A stretch of DNA of 64,000 nt from Candidula unifasciata (GCA_905116865.2 CAJHNH020001990.1:35001-99000), one strand, 5' to 3'. Shown: positions 22,034 to 35,815, numbered from the stretch's first letter. Numbers and translations: made by a program. The notes: a model not told the origin generated them from the letters alone.

Positions 22034-22888
22034 TGTAGCGGGTAACTTCGCTTTACACTAGCGAATGCACTATGTGCAATTCATAGAGGGAATTACAAAC
22101 AGTGAAACATCATAAGGTATTATAGTAACCCCAGCCTTGCTGGTTAAATGAGAGGATTCGGGGTTTGCCCACATCTTATTCCCTACTGTACTTAAACTTG
22201 TATATTTAAATGTTCTTAAGTTCACTGACAATGTTTACAGTTAAAAGGAAACTCCATAAAACTGTAAGAACATTAAAACTAACATTTATTAGGATTTTCA
22301 TATCAATATAAATTCAAATGAAAACTAAATGGCTGTGGATATAAAATCCTGTTATTCAAGGTAGGTTAGTTAAATCTTAGCTGTAGCTTAGGTTTCTGTT
22401 GTCAGCTTCTGACTAAGCTTCGGAAACACATCAGGCAGGCCGAATCTTCCAGTCCAGTCCGGACAATCGGGTATCTGCAGCTAAGCTTAGGATCTACTTC
22501 TGGACTACAATCTGGAACCCTGGCAGGGAATTCAAACTCAGGCAACAAGACAACAGAACTAACTGAACTGTGTCAATTGGGGAGAACAAAATCTTGACTC
22601 CCCCAATCGAGCCTGGAATAAAAAAAATGGACGTCCTACCAAGGGGGAAGTTACTCTTTGTTACCCCTTTCACTACCCAATCGCCATTCACTTTTTAACT
22701 TTTAACTATTTAATTATAATTTTGCTCCAATGAAGCATTAAGAAAGGGGTAAGAAATTTCTTAATTAGTGCAGTGTTATTATGCTAATTAAAAGCAATAG
22801 GAAAATGTTTAGAACTTTGGTAATAATATTATCTAAACAAAGCACTTTTTAAAAGGACAGAAACAGCTGTCCAGACCAGCTCGTCACA
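22034..22888 (-). repeat. 5' LTR (sense of element)
   Basis: 855 bp, the partner of 18527-19381. Sense start TGTGACGAGCTGGTCTGG. A second AATAAA complement lies at 22285-22290. Confidence 0.93.
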
Positions 22889-23099
22889 CGCCCCCTCCTG
22901 TTTTCTTGGGACAACAATTCTAGATTCAACTGGGCTCCTAGAATGTATGACAATCCCCCACCCCACCCTCGTTCTTTATTTTTTTTTTTTGTTGTTGTTG
23001 CTTTCATGGAAGTTTTTTCCTTTCGTGGAAAAAAATTCTAGAGTGTAACGAGCTCTTAAAAATAATATCAGATTTGAGATCTGATTCTGTGACTGTCCT

Positions 23100-23350
23100 C
23101 AACTATCGGGGGCGAATGTTCACCTTATGGCAGTTATGCCTAGATAAAATCTCGCCACGTGACAATGGCTCCCAGGTCGACACAGCCAGGTGAAGTCCTG
23201 GAAAGTAAAGGCGGTCGACCTGATGCGGACCACATTACCAATCGAGGTGTTTTGGGTCTCTCTTTGGCCTATACCAATACGAGTATAGCCTGATATGCCC
23301 GATGCGCCACTGGCATGTAAAGAGGCCTTTGTGATAGTCAGCCTCATCCT
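23100..23350 (+). mobile_element. SINE family A copy (sense)
   Basis: Body sequence of the common SINE: GGCTCCCAGGTCGAC, AAGTAAAGGCGGTCGACC, GACCACATTACC and TGCCCGATGCGCC, in the same order as the full copy at 49065. The tRNA-like head is eroded. Confidence 0.7.
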
Positions 23351-23458
23351 CAACGGGGCCCTCTTTACCCCCTCTCCCGCCCCATCTCCCCCCCTCCGTA
23401 AAAAGTAAGAAAACACACAGGAACCCGCAACCACCTAACACATTTTCTAGGCACTTAA

Positions 23459-23770
23459 TTTGGTGTTGGTAGTGGTGGTGGTAGTGGTGGTGGTGGTAGT
23501 AGTGGTAGTTGTGGTAATAGTAGTGGTAGTGGTGGTAATAGTGGTGGTAGTGGTGGTAGTGGTAGTAGTTGTGGTAGTAGTGGTGGTGGTAGTGGTGGTG
23601 GTAGTTGTAGTGGTGGTAGTAGTGGTAGTGGTGGTAGTAGTGGTGGTGGCGGTGGGGTGGTGGTGGTAGTGGTAGTAGTTGTGGTATTAGTGGTGGTGGT
23701 AGTAGTGGTGGTAGTGGTGGTAGTAGTGGTGGTGGGGTGGTGGTGGTAGTGGTGGTGGTGGTGGGAGTTC
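23459..23770 (+). repeat. (GGTGGTAGT)n minisatellite
   Basis: About 310 bases of GGT and AGT triplets in irregular mixture. Every frame is open, producing poly-Val or poly-(His/Tyr/Thr/Pro) readings that are artefacts. Confidence 0.95.
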
Positions 23771-23877
23771 GTGTCTTTGAGGTCCCCTCCCACCCTACAA
23801 ATAAAGCTTTGACCCCTGACCCAATAATTCTGTTAGGCGAAAGAGATGCCATATTAGACAAGTCAGTTTTCTTCTAT

Positions 23878-23970
23878 TTCTTCGTGCTTATCACCTATTT
23901 ACTCCAGCGGAAAGTTCTGGTTGTTCGTCCTAATCTGGACCTTTGTCTTGCTCCAGAATTTGAGTTTTTC
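23878..23970 (-). repeat. Interspersed repeat family B, partial reversed copy
   Basis: Shares CTCCAG(C)GGAAAG(T)TCT, GTTGTTCGTCC and CTCCAGAATTTGAGT with 24636-24815. It lies within duplication copy 1. Confidence 0.55.
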
Positions 23971-24635
23971 AAGTCTAGTGTAGTCACAGGGAAGGGGGGG
24001 GGGGGCGCCCTCAGTCCATATAAAACCCTTGTTGGTTGGGAGGGGGGGGGGGGCTCAGTGAAGTGAGCCCTTCATCTATGCTGCCAGCATGTCCGGGTAC
24101 ACGTGAGACACCCGATTCTGTGATCTGGCAAAAAAAACAAACAACAACTTGCCATTAGGAACTGTAACTGCAGACGTGACAATTTACTAGACAGGTAGAG
24201 GGAAGCAGAGGAAAGTGAAGGTTGAAGTATCCTATTACAACATTACCAAGCTTTTATAATGATTGTGGTAAACTGGCGTCCTGTTGTCAGTATTCAGTCG
24301 CGGTGTCATGTCTAGGGCCCCAACGAGGTCTTTTTCACCACCTAGGGACAAACTAGGATTGGGATTTGGACCTGCCTTGCCCCACCCCTTTTCCCTCCTA
24401 GAGAAGGTTAGGAAACATAAAGGAACCTGCAAACACCTGACACATTTTCTGGGAAATTAATTGAGTGGTGGTGGTTGTGATGGTGGTGGGGGTTGGGGGA
24501 GGGGGTGGGGGTGTTCTTCCTTGACTCCCCCCACCCGCACTAAAAAAAGGGGGGAGGGTTTCGACCCTTGACCCAATAATTATGTAAATAGGAGAGAGAT
24601 GCACTCTTTAGGCAAGCATATCTTCTATTTTCTTT

Positions 24636-24815
24636 GTGTTCACTAGCTGCTACCTCAGGTGAAAGGTTCTTACTGTTCGTCCACTTTTGGACTTTAGTCT
24701 TGTTCCAGAATTTGAGTGTTGCATGCACATTCGTTTTACAGATCTGGCTTACTTGTATGCAGACTGTTGGTTCCTTGCCTCTCAGGCTGATGCTCTCCGA
24801 CTTCGAAAGTAGCGC
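24636..24815 (-). repeat. Interspersed repeat family B, reversed copy
   Basis: Reverse complement of family B: GTGTTCACTAGCTG, TTCCAGAATTTGAGT, TTTTACAGATCTGGCTTA, GCAGACTGTTGGTTCC and CTCCGACTTCGAA appear in the expected order. Confidence 0.65.
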
Positions 24816-25056
24816 TGATCGGGAGAGAAAGGGTGAGCCCTAAGGTTCTGGCTCCTTTGTTAACATCTTCAGACATCCGCCCACCCAACACTTCAGACAG
24901 CCTTTCTTATCTGAGCTACTTTTGTTTCTAGCCAGGCTTGCTAAATGTTATTTTTAGGACAACCTCAGTTCTGTTAATCAACCTGTTATTAATAAGGAAT
25001 CCTGGTATCACTGCTTATTGTGGTCGAGGTCACTGCAAGTCCAGTGTAGTTGCCTA

Positions 25057-25125
25057 ACTGTTTGTGTGTGTGTGCATGTGTGTGTGTGTATGTGTGTGTG
25101 TGTGTGTGTGTGCGTGTGTGTGGTT
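25057..25125 (+). repeat. (GT)n microsatellite
   Basis: Interrupted GT dinucleotide array. Confidence 0.95.
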
Positions 25126-25540
25126 AAGTCGCATAAAAAAGTGCTTGATCCAATTATTGGGGGTGGGCCTCAGCCCAGGTAAAAAGTGTATTGTGGGATG
25201 GGGAAGGTGGGGTGGGGGGTGGGGGGGGGGGGAGACTTAATGAACCTCAGGCCCCAGGTTCCTGTGCTTAAGCAGCTATTATGTCCGGGTACGTATCTGA
25301 CACAACTTTTCCTATACTGTGATCAGATGACAAAACTTACCACATTAACGACTCGGAACTGCAAACGTGACAATTTTCTAGGCAGGTAGAGGAGAGAGAA
25401 GTGAAGGTTGAAGTATCCTATTACAACATAAACAAGCTTTCATAATTGTGTTCAATTGGCGTCCTGTTCTCAGTAACCCGTCTGAGTGTTGTGTTATGGC
25501 TGGAGAAGTCATTTTGTTTAAGTACTTCATTTGAATTGGA

Positions 25541-25600
25541 GGCGCTAATTGACGGATACGGTAACGTTTTCCGTAAATGATCCTAGTCTCTCTGTCTGTT

Positions 25601-25631
<31 letters not shown>

Positions 25632-25672
25632 GCTATGACCGTCAAGGCAACGTTTTCAGTAAATGATTCTGG

Positions 25673-25715
<43 letters not shown>

Positions 25716-25754
25716 TATGACCGTCAAGGCAACGTTTTCAGTAAATGATTCTGG

Positions 25755-25789
<35 letters not shown>

Positions 25790-25828
25790 TATGACCGTCA
25801 AGGCAACGTTTTCAGTAAATGATTCTGG

Positions 25829-25889
<61 letters not shown>

Positions 25890-25951
25890 GAATTGACCTT
25901 CACAACAATGTTTTCGGTAAATTATTCTGGTCTCTTCCTCTCACTTTTTTA

Positions 25952-26002
<51 letters not shown>

Positions 26003-26062
26003 GCTAATTGACTGTCATGGCAGGCAACGTTTTCGGTAAATTAGTCTAGTTTCTTCCTCCCC

Positions 26063-26104
<42 letters not shown>

Positions 26105-26143
26105 TAATTGACCGTCTAAGCAACGCTTTCGGTAAATAATTCT

Positions 26144-26192
<49 letters not shown>

Positions 26193-26320
26193 TAACTGAC
26201 TCTGAGGGCAACGGTTTCGGTAAATGATTTTAGTCTCTCTCCCTCTCTCTCTTCTCTCTCTCTCTCTCTCTCTCTCAGCTAATTGACCTTCACTCTATTC
26301 TCTCTCTCTCTCTCACCCGA
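25541..26320 (+). repeat. CT-linked composite minisatellite
   Basis: Eight full copies and one partial copy of a ~44-bp unit (consensus GCTAATTGACCGTCAAGGCA then ACGTTTTCGGTAAATGATTC) begin near 25541, 25632, 25713, 25788, 25888, 26001, 26101, 26189 and 26276. They are separated by (CT)n tracts of different length. The central ACGTTTTC(G/A)GTAAAT is best conserved. Confidence 0.92.
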
Positions 26321-27100
26321 TAGCGAGCATGTGTAGAAGTGGTTTCTGTAAGCCAATATCTCATGAAATTTCATTTGATTTGTTTATAAATTGTCCAGGA
26401 TGGACAACCATATTGTAAACCTGAGTATGTAGCACTCGAGAAATCTTGTTCAAGCTGACAGCGGTTGGTTTACTTTCTACGACCACCGCATCATTCTCAG
26501 CTTTGAGGTGTTCATCCTGCAGGCTGCAATCCTGAAAGGCATAAACTACCTGACATGTTATAAGAATAAATGGACTTAAGAACATGGTAACTGGCAAGAT
26601 TTAGGGGAAGATAGCAAGATAAAGGCAAAGGGATAAACATTTTTGTCAGCTCACCTGGACTTGTTCGCGGCCCACATACAGACCGTGTCCCACCAGTTGA
26701 AGAACATTGGTTTGAAGCAAATGAACCGTCTGTTTCAGAATTGGGACAACGTTCTGATTCCACAAACCGACACGTACTTTTTTTTGTGTGTTATCGTTTA
26801 TCAACATATCTGTTCAGAAATGAAACGTCTAGTGAGCTTGTTAAGAAAGTCTTTTCAAATATTTGGTGTTAGACACATATTTTGATTCATCACTGTATAT
26901 TTGACGGGTGTAAGCGGTCATTATCACATCCTTATTGTTTGTTTCATACTTCCATTTCCCATTAACAGACTGGGTTAGCCAGGAAGCCTAGGTCAGTACT
27001 TGAAATCAATCCTAATGAGGATTTGTGCTTATGATCACTTGATAGGCAGACAAATATAAAAGCCACCACACCACGTGACTAAATAGTTACCCTTGACAAT
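26321..27100. other. Intron 1, nothing recognised
   Basis: Open frames of up to 83 codons on both strands overlap and lack signatures. The - strand text near 26640-26760 is Cys/Ser-rich but matches nothing that I know. Confidence 0.3.
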
Positions 27101-27321
27101 ATTATGGCTTTAATATACGCAATAACAACAGTAAACAACGTCTCTCTCCCTCTCTCTTTTTCTCTCTCTCACTCTCTGGGAATCGGCCGAGTATCAAACA
27201 GATTCAAATCCCAGTTCACTGCTGCTGTCCTGCCCTACCATCTACTAGCTCCTTCCGTGGGTGCTTTTTGTACCACGCTCTTTTTGTTCTCTTGATATTG
27301 GTAATATTCATATTATTATAA

Positions 27322-27568
27322 AAGTAAAGGTCCCTTTTCCACGTCTTTAGGCGTATTGAGCATTGAGGGCTAGAACTATACTTTTGTAGACCAATCGGCA
27401 CTTGGTAGGTGATGTGGTCAGCATCACGCCTACCGCCTTTACTTCCAAGGACTGCACCTGGTACCCACTCAAAGCTGGGTCGATCTGGGAGTCAAGGGAA
27501 TTTATCACACACAGAAAAGGCTCCGTCAGGACGCGAACCTACGACCTGCCACGGTATGGACCTGGCAT
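27322..27568 (-). mobile_element. SINE family A copy (antisense)
   Basis: Contains AGACCAATCGGCACTTGG, GATGTGGTCAGCATCACGCC, ACCGCCTTTACTTCC, CTGGTACCCACTCAAAGC and GGGAGTCAAGG, all shared in order with the copies at 43035, 45515 and 60783. The head (here at the right) is truncated at about 27565. Confidence 0.75.
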
Positions 27569-27569
27569 G

Positions 27570-27690
27570 CATATTATTATATGAACATAAAATGCTTTAC
27601 TGACAAAATAAAATTGCTGTGTGAAAAATAAGTGTTTGGAAGGGCCAAATATTAGAAGGGCCTGCGTGCCTTATTTGTGACCCTTTCTTC
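27570..27690 (+). repeat. Interspersed repeat family F, copy 2
   Basis: Partner of 16350-16475 (shared AAGTGTTTGGAAGGGCC, GCCTGCGTGCC, TTTGTGACCC). Confidence 0.55.
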
Positions 27691-27784
27691 GTTCCATCTT
27701 TCTTTCACCCAATATAACTTGTCTCTGGAAGTGTGAACCTGCTGGCCGCAGTGATATCTCGACTCTCTGTATCGCAAAATCCTC

Positions 27785-28060
27785 TTTCCCGTGTAGGTTC
27801 AGGGGTTCCAGTGGTGGTGGTGATGGAGCCGGGGGCGGGGCAGACTCTCCTGAACACCCCTCCCCACGCCCATTATTAGCACCCCCAACATGTAGTGACA
27901 GGTGACTTATTAGGGGTGTTTCTGTTGAAGTCGGAGTACATCTGCCTGGGATTGTGAGGAACCAACAGTCTGCATACAAATAAGCCAGATTTGCAAAGTG
28001 GATAGAAGAGGACGAGCAGCCAGAATTTTCCACTGGAGTTTAAATTTGGTGAACGCTAAG
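27785..28060 (+). repeat. Interspersed repeat family B copy
   Basis: GAAGTCGGAGTACATCTGCC, ACCAACAGTCTGCATACAAA and CACTGGAGTTTAAATTTGG-type ends align with the 43890 copy. A G-rich insertion lies at 27800-27850. Confidence 0.65.
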
Positions 28061-28159
28061 AAGAAGAAAGAAAAAAAAGTATCGGATCTGATCTCATACA
28101 TGTGGAACGGTAATGGTACGTGTTCATACCAACAATTTTCCCAGCTTTGTTTCTATTGA

Positions 28160-28440
28160 TAAAAGTAAAGTAAAAATCCCCTTTTATGCCTTAGGCGCAT
28201 CGAGCATATGGAAAGAGCATCCCACATTTTCACAGGCCAATATGCTATATGGTGGGTAATCTGGTCAGCATTTAGCTGGCCGTCTTTATTTCCACAGGAC
28301 AGCCATCCTGGTTCCCATTTTAGGCTGAGTCGACCTGCGACGCCCCGTACCATGATAAAAACTCACGCAGCCAGCGTTGGGTTTCGATCGTGGTACTTTG
28401 GAATTATGAGTCGGAATCGCAACGCCTTAGTCACGGACGA
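28160..28440 (-). mobile_element. SINE family A copy (antisense), diverged
   Basis: CCCCTTTTATGCCTTAGGCG, GCATCGAGCATATGG, GGTGGGTAATCTGGTCAGCA and GAGTCGACCTG keep the family order. It inserted about 100 bases upstream of CAP exon 2. Confidence 0.7.
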
Positions 28441-28541
28441 GTTTTTATTGATAGTTATTACACAACCCCTGCTTCATCGTGAAATACTGTATATTTATTG
28501 ACAACTGTCAAAATATTCCTTTTCTCCTTCTTCTTCTGCAG

Positions 28542-28775
28542 AGATGGGACAACGAGCTGGCTCGACAAGCAGAGAAATATTCAGGGAGATGCCAATATAT
28601 TTACCCACGCCCACAAGAGTTCGACGTTGGTTCGAATCTTTATGCTGAGCGCGACCTTGTGCATGGCGCCAAGACTGTTGAACGATTGATAAACACGTCC
28701 CTGGAGGCATGGACGCTCTCTAAGAGATTCTTCACCTACAGATCACAATGTGGATCAGCATGTTCTTATGTTCAG
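28542..28775 (+). CDS. CAP-superfamily secreted protein, exon 2 (CAP core)
   Basis: 78 codons between a strong acceptor (TTCTCCTTCTTCTTCTGCAG) and a weaker donor GTCTGT at 28776; both junctions are in phase 0. It opens RWDNELARQAEKYSGRC, the CAP alpha-helix followed by the first core Cys. It continues with FDVGSNLYA (the position of the GEN(L/I) box), SLEAWTLSKRFFTY (the Trp helix) and QCGSACSYVQ, the start of the GHYTQVVW box. Joined to exon 1 it reads ...ASDMLEM RWDNEL..., exactly as the family expects. Oddities: the residues that form the CAP cation-binding tetrad appear replaced. The His after the Cys is Tyr, Glu of GEN is Ser, Glu of the W-x-x-E helix is Ser, and His of GHYTQ is Ser. The fold-defining Cys, Trp and Tyr are kept, so the fold seems preserved. 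Confidence 0.85.
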
Positions 28776-29065
28776 GTCTGTGTAATGTGTTAGATGTTTC
28801 ATTTTTTTCTTCTATTTTTTTTTCTCTTTATGTGACCACTGTTTCAGTTCCTTGGGCGTGTACTGATATGATACAAATTTTCAGTGGAAGAAATTGCCTT
28901 TGGAATGGGGAGTTGTATGACTTTTACATTCTTTCTTTACAAGATTGTCTACAATCGTAGGTCTTAACAAGGACTTGGTGTCTTCACAGGCGCTGACATA
29001 CAAAATACTTACCAAAAAAGTGACGGTGTCAGAAAAACACCTTGGTCTAAATATAATTCGACACA
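28776..29065. other. Start of CAP intron 2
   Basis: Pyrimidine-rich near 28800-28835, otherwise unremarkable DNA between exon 2 and a GT array. Confidence 0.35.
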
Positions 29066-29124
29066 TGTGTGTGTGTATGTGTATGTGTATGTGTGTGTGT
29101 GTATGTGTATGTGTGTGTGTGTAT

Positions 29125-29155
<31 letters not shown>

Positions 29156-29165
29156 AGTGTGTTTA
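29066..29165 (+). repeat. (GT)n/(GTAT)n microsatellite
   Basis: About 100 bases of TGTG with periodic TATG, starting some 290 bases after exon 2. Confidence 0.95.
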
Positions 29166-30620
29166 TGCAGGTTATAGGGGTCGGGTGACGCTCAGATGTG
29201 TGCAGACGTAGTAGGATTTGCCACAACTGATGAGCGTGGGGTGTTCCATGCTAATACGCATATGCGATCAGTTTGAATATAAACAAGTTAACGTGATTTT
29301 AACAACTCAAAATAGCTCAATCTAACAACAAAGTCTAGGGAATAGTGAATGGGTTATTCTTCGCAGTTGACGGAGAGAAGGTCCAACAGGAATAATCTGA
29401 AACTCTGACTACAGCTGGACAATGGCGACAGTAACAATCCAGTTATAGAAAGTGCTTTATTCTTTCAACTGAACAACAACAGATCGGGAAGCGTACAAAA
29501 ATGGTGTTTTGCAGGTTCAATGCTGGTAATGGAGCGAAAATAAATAAGTTAAAAAAAAACAAACAAACATACACTCTCACTAAAAATGCAGTATGAAGTA
29601 AATCACTCCTAACGTCCTCACACTCGCTCCCGATTAAGATTAGACTGCATATCTAATCACAGCAAATTTGACATAAAAACACCTCTATAGGTGATCGCCC
29701 CGACCTTGGAAAACAGTAACCGTTTTTACACCGATTCCAATATATGACGTATATGACAATCTATGTCCCAGAATATAAACTGATTTTCACTCTGAGATCC
29801 CGGGGTAAATCTTCCGCTGGGAATCCACCACACTCGAACATACACAAGACTGGTACTCAAAATTGGTTTGGCAAGACACGAACTGTCTAAATTTTAAATA
29901 CATTGAGAAAGTAAGGTTGTATACTTTCTTAGCAGTGGAGATTCGTCCATCTAATGAGCTCTTTGAAAATACTACCAAGTGACGTTCTACTCTCTTCCAA
30001 GATGCGTCGGAGCAGAGTCGGGAAGCCATATAGGCGGTCAACACTGAGAAACAGAAGATTAAATCGTTATCTTTAGAATGCTGCAACACAAGTTTCCATC
30101 AAAAGCTCTGTTTAGGAAAAGTTAATAACAAACGGCAAGAAGTATAGGAGAAGAAGACGGACTGGCGAAATTCAAAACAGTGTACATTCAAATGGAATGA
30201 CAATCCAGGATATTAAGGTGTGCGATGTTATAAGTAGGCTGATATTTAAGTTTGCTTCCGCTGTTTTTGGGCGGTGAGCTACTTTGTGATGTGCGGATGA
30301 TATGAAGGCTCTCGGGGATCAAACTGACAATGTAATAGAACAGACAGAGAATCCATGACAAGACTATTTCAACAGCGGTTAATAGGGCTACTGGAAAATA
30401 TTCAACACTGAAGGGGTAAACGTAGGCGGACTTTTAGTTAGGTTGCAACCGGGTACTGTTAGCATGTCGACTCTTCGTTGGCAACTGAAGAGGGGAATGT
30501 CTTGACTGAGAGATGTCAATTTTTGTTTCATTCATTCATTCATTCATTGAATACCACAATCAGTAGTGTCCCACATCGAGCGCTGAATCACTAAATATTT
30601 CTCTTCACGACGCTTCGATA
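29166..30620. other. Intron 2, nothing recognised
   Basis: A CATT tetramer run lies at 30528-30548 and an A-rich tract near 29551-29570. No coding or repeat-family evidence. Confidence 0.35.
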
Positions 30621-30928
30621 GCTACAAAAGTTTTTAAAAAGGAGTAGAAAATTATAGGGAAGAGAAAAAGTTGGTAAGAAACAACAATTAGTTTATGTTA
30701 GCTTTACAAAATCGACCACAATAAACAAACAAAGGACGTTGCGGCGATTAGCCTTCATCAGCACATAAAGGACAACACATACACTAATAGGCTCTAACTA
30801 TGATGTGACTAAATATGACTCTAATGTATAGAATAAATGATACTCATCTAGTGTCCCTGGCGAAAAAACATTTTTCAATGGAATGACGGTCAGCCTATAT
30901 ACCTCCAATGCGCAGGTAGGGGCAAAAA
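30621..30928 (-). repeat. Penelope-type terminal repeat, copy 1
   Basis: About 308 bp in the same orientation as 38931-39247 and, by eye, some 93% alike: GTTTTTAAAAAGGAGTAG, AATTAGTTTATGTTAGCTTT, GACGTTGCGGCGATTAGCC, TTCATCAGCACATAA, ATGATACTCATCTAGTGTCC, ATGACGGTCAGCCTATATAC. On the - strand it contains CUGAUGA followed by the hairpin GGC-UAAUC-GCC and GCAAC, like the conserved half of a hammerhead ribozyme. The second copy adjoins a Penelope-like element, so I take it as the element's terminal repeat, here about 5 kb beyond its coding end. Confidence 0.7.
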
Positions 30929-31077
30929 AGGGACGGGTTTGACGCCAACAGCGTACACTGAGTGTCTAAGGAGGGAGGAAGGGGTTGGCCTATAGGGCGT
31001 AACCGGGGTTGGGTTGTGGGGATGACATTAGTCCATCCGCATGGAATAAAAGTGGTGCCTGTGCTTGCAAACAAAAA

Positions 31078-34232
<3,155 letters not shown>

Positions 34233-34607
34233 GCTTCTCTCTTACTGTCAGCATGTCAGACAGTAAGCATGCTTGTTATACAAAAGTAATCAGTCGAGCC
34301 CGAGAGTAAGACTCGTAACAACTAGAGTGTAAGGGAGCGATGAAGGGAAAGATGGGAAAACAGCATGTGTGGATGGTGATGTGGATAAGCGAGTGTATCC
34401 TGGATAGATGGGTGGGTAGATGAATGGATGGAATGATGGATGACTGTATTAGTGGATGAATGGAATGGTAGATGGATGGATTGGTGGGTGGGTAGATGAA
34501 TGGATGGAATGATAGATGGCTGTATTAGTGGATGAATGGAATCGTAGATGGATGGATGGATCGACCAAATATCAGATGAGGTAAAAACATGAGTCTAGTA
34601 ACACAAT
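34233..34607 (+). repeat. Hairpin satellite, unit 2 (375 bp)
   Basis: A copy of 32953-33327 at an offset of exactly 1280 bp, with no difference that I could find by eye. Unit 3 follows with no GATA between. Confidence 0.92.
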
Positions 34608-35116
34608 GCTTCTCTCTTACTGTCCGCTATCAAATAGAGACAGTAGGGGCGATTTTTATACAAAGTATTGGTCGAGCCCAAGTGCAATGATGGTAACAGC
34701 CAGAATGGAAGGAAGCGGTGAAAAATAGCATTGAGTGGATGGTGAGATAAATGGTGTGGGTAGATGAATGGGCGGGACGATGGTTACGTTCGTAGATAGA
34801 TGCAATGGTAGATGGATGGATGGATCTGCCTATATGTATGCTGATATATTAAAACCGGTTTGTTGCTTTGTTTTAGTATCCAGAAGCCATGAGTTGTTAA
34901 TCCTTAGGCTCTGTATTATGGATATCGCAACCCTTCGGCCTTGATTCCATTTTAAATACCATAAAACTAGGAGAAATGTGGCTTTCATGCCTACCCCCGG
35001 AAGTGAACCCGGACCACAAGGAGTTCGTCACCCGCTCACCGCGCAATCCGGTTTAGCCAACTACGCTAGAGAGCCGAGGATTTAAACAGGTCCAAACAAG
35101 GGTCTCATACTGTGAT
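34608..35116 (+). repeat. Hairpin satellite, unit 3, with inserted SINE head
   Basis: Starts GCTTCTCTCTTACTGTC; the stem partner is GACAGTA(G)G with a 14-base loop unlike that of units 1 and 2. TTATACAAAGTAT and GTCGAGCCCA are kept. From about 34850 it contains other DNA, including a - strand tRNA-like head at 34990-35080 (TAGCGTAGTTGGCTAA and GGTTCACTTCC). Confidence 0.8.
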
Positions 35117-35406
35117 GCTTCTCTCTTACTGTCATCAAGCAAGTAAAGACAGTAAGGGTGATTATTATACAAAGTATCAATCGAGCCCACGCGCAACAAC
35201 ATCGTGTTGCCTGAGATACCTGCTGTGTAGGTAGCCGAGACTAGTGATGTATTGTACATCGGGTATGGGTGCAAAGAAACGTGGGGAGCGATGAATGAAT
35301 GATATGATATATGGGTGGACGAGAGGATGGATGGGTAGATGGAAGGATGTATGGAATTAATGTATGTTAATCTGACATCGCGTGAACAAGGGTCTAGTGA
35401 TGCAGT
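35117..35406 (+). repeat. Hairpin satellite, unit 4
   Basis: GCTTCTCTCTTACTGTC, a 14-base loop, then GACAGTAAG restore the perfect 9-bp stem with yet another loop. TTATACAAAGTATC and TCGAGCCCA follow. It ends GGGTCTAGTGATGCAGT. Confidence 0.82.
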
Positions 35407-35610
35407 GCTTATATATGACTGTCTGATGTCACACAGAGTCAGTAAGGATGATTGTTATACCCAATATCTGTCGAGTCAGAACTGCATACCCCCAGTGTGT
35501 ATACATACTTACCATCTCGGTAGTCAAAACGAGATATGTACACTGTATAGGAGGAGTGCGTTCCAACACTATCACGAAATTGTTCCACATTAGGACAGTG
35601 CATCCATATG
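35407..35610 (+). repeat. Hairpin satellite, unit 5, diverged
   Basis: GACTGTC...GTCAGTAAG keeps a shortened stem. TTATACCCAATATC and GTCGAGTCAG are recognisable. The right end is not clear. Confidence 0.65.
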
Positions 35611-35683
35611 TAACGAGGAAAAATGAATGGATGAATGAAAGTTTGTATGAATAGGGGAGAGAAAAGAGAAAAAGATAGAGAAC

Positions 35684-35684
<1 letters not shown>

Positions 35685-35729
<45 letters not shown>

Positions 35730-35815
35730 AGGTAGGGGAGAAACAAAACAGAAAGGGGGAGAGGAAGGGGAGAAGAGTAAGGAGAGGGAAGACCAGAGAA
35801 AACTTGGTACATACC

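Larger units (their letters stand above)
18527..22888 (-). mobile_element. Non-autonomous LTR retrotransposon with 855-bp LTRs
   Basis: A complete element of 4362 bp. Both LTRs are 855 bp, start TGT and end ACA, and differ at about nine positions by eye (~1%), so the insertion is young. It is flanked by a perfect 5-bp duplication CGCCC (18522-18526 and 22889-22893). Coding frames and likely transcription run on the - strand, so the right LTR is the 5' LTR. Its sense start TGTGACGAGC resembles many Ty3/gypsy LTRs. A primer-binding-like block (TGGGGTCTCGTCTCGG) follows the 5' LTR after 3 bases. The interior has no protease, reverse transcriptase, RNase H or integrase. It must therefore depend on another element's enzymes, if it still moves. 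Confidence 0.93.
23395..25480. repeat. Local tandem segmental duplication (two diverged copies)
   Basis: Blocks recur in order. 23395-23480 matches 24398-24480 (GGAACC(C/T)GCAA, ACACATTTTCT). 23800-23990 matches 24560-24730. 24020-24310 matches 25180-25480 (GTCCGGGTAC, GTGAAGGTTGAAGTATCC, CTGGCGTCCTGTT-type ends). It is an old duplication of about 1 kb, with GGT-rich and G-run tracts expanded differently in each copy. Confidence 0.7.

Noticed and set aside
23235..23861. Poly-Val and His/Tyr-rich open frames
   Set aside because: Products of the GGT/AGT minisatellite.
25541..26320. CRISPR-like pattern of repeats and spacers (also 58871-59400)
   Set aside because: The spacers are (CT)n or (GA)n and not unique sequence, the units are imperfect, and the genome is an animal's.
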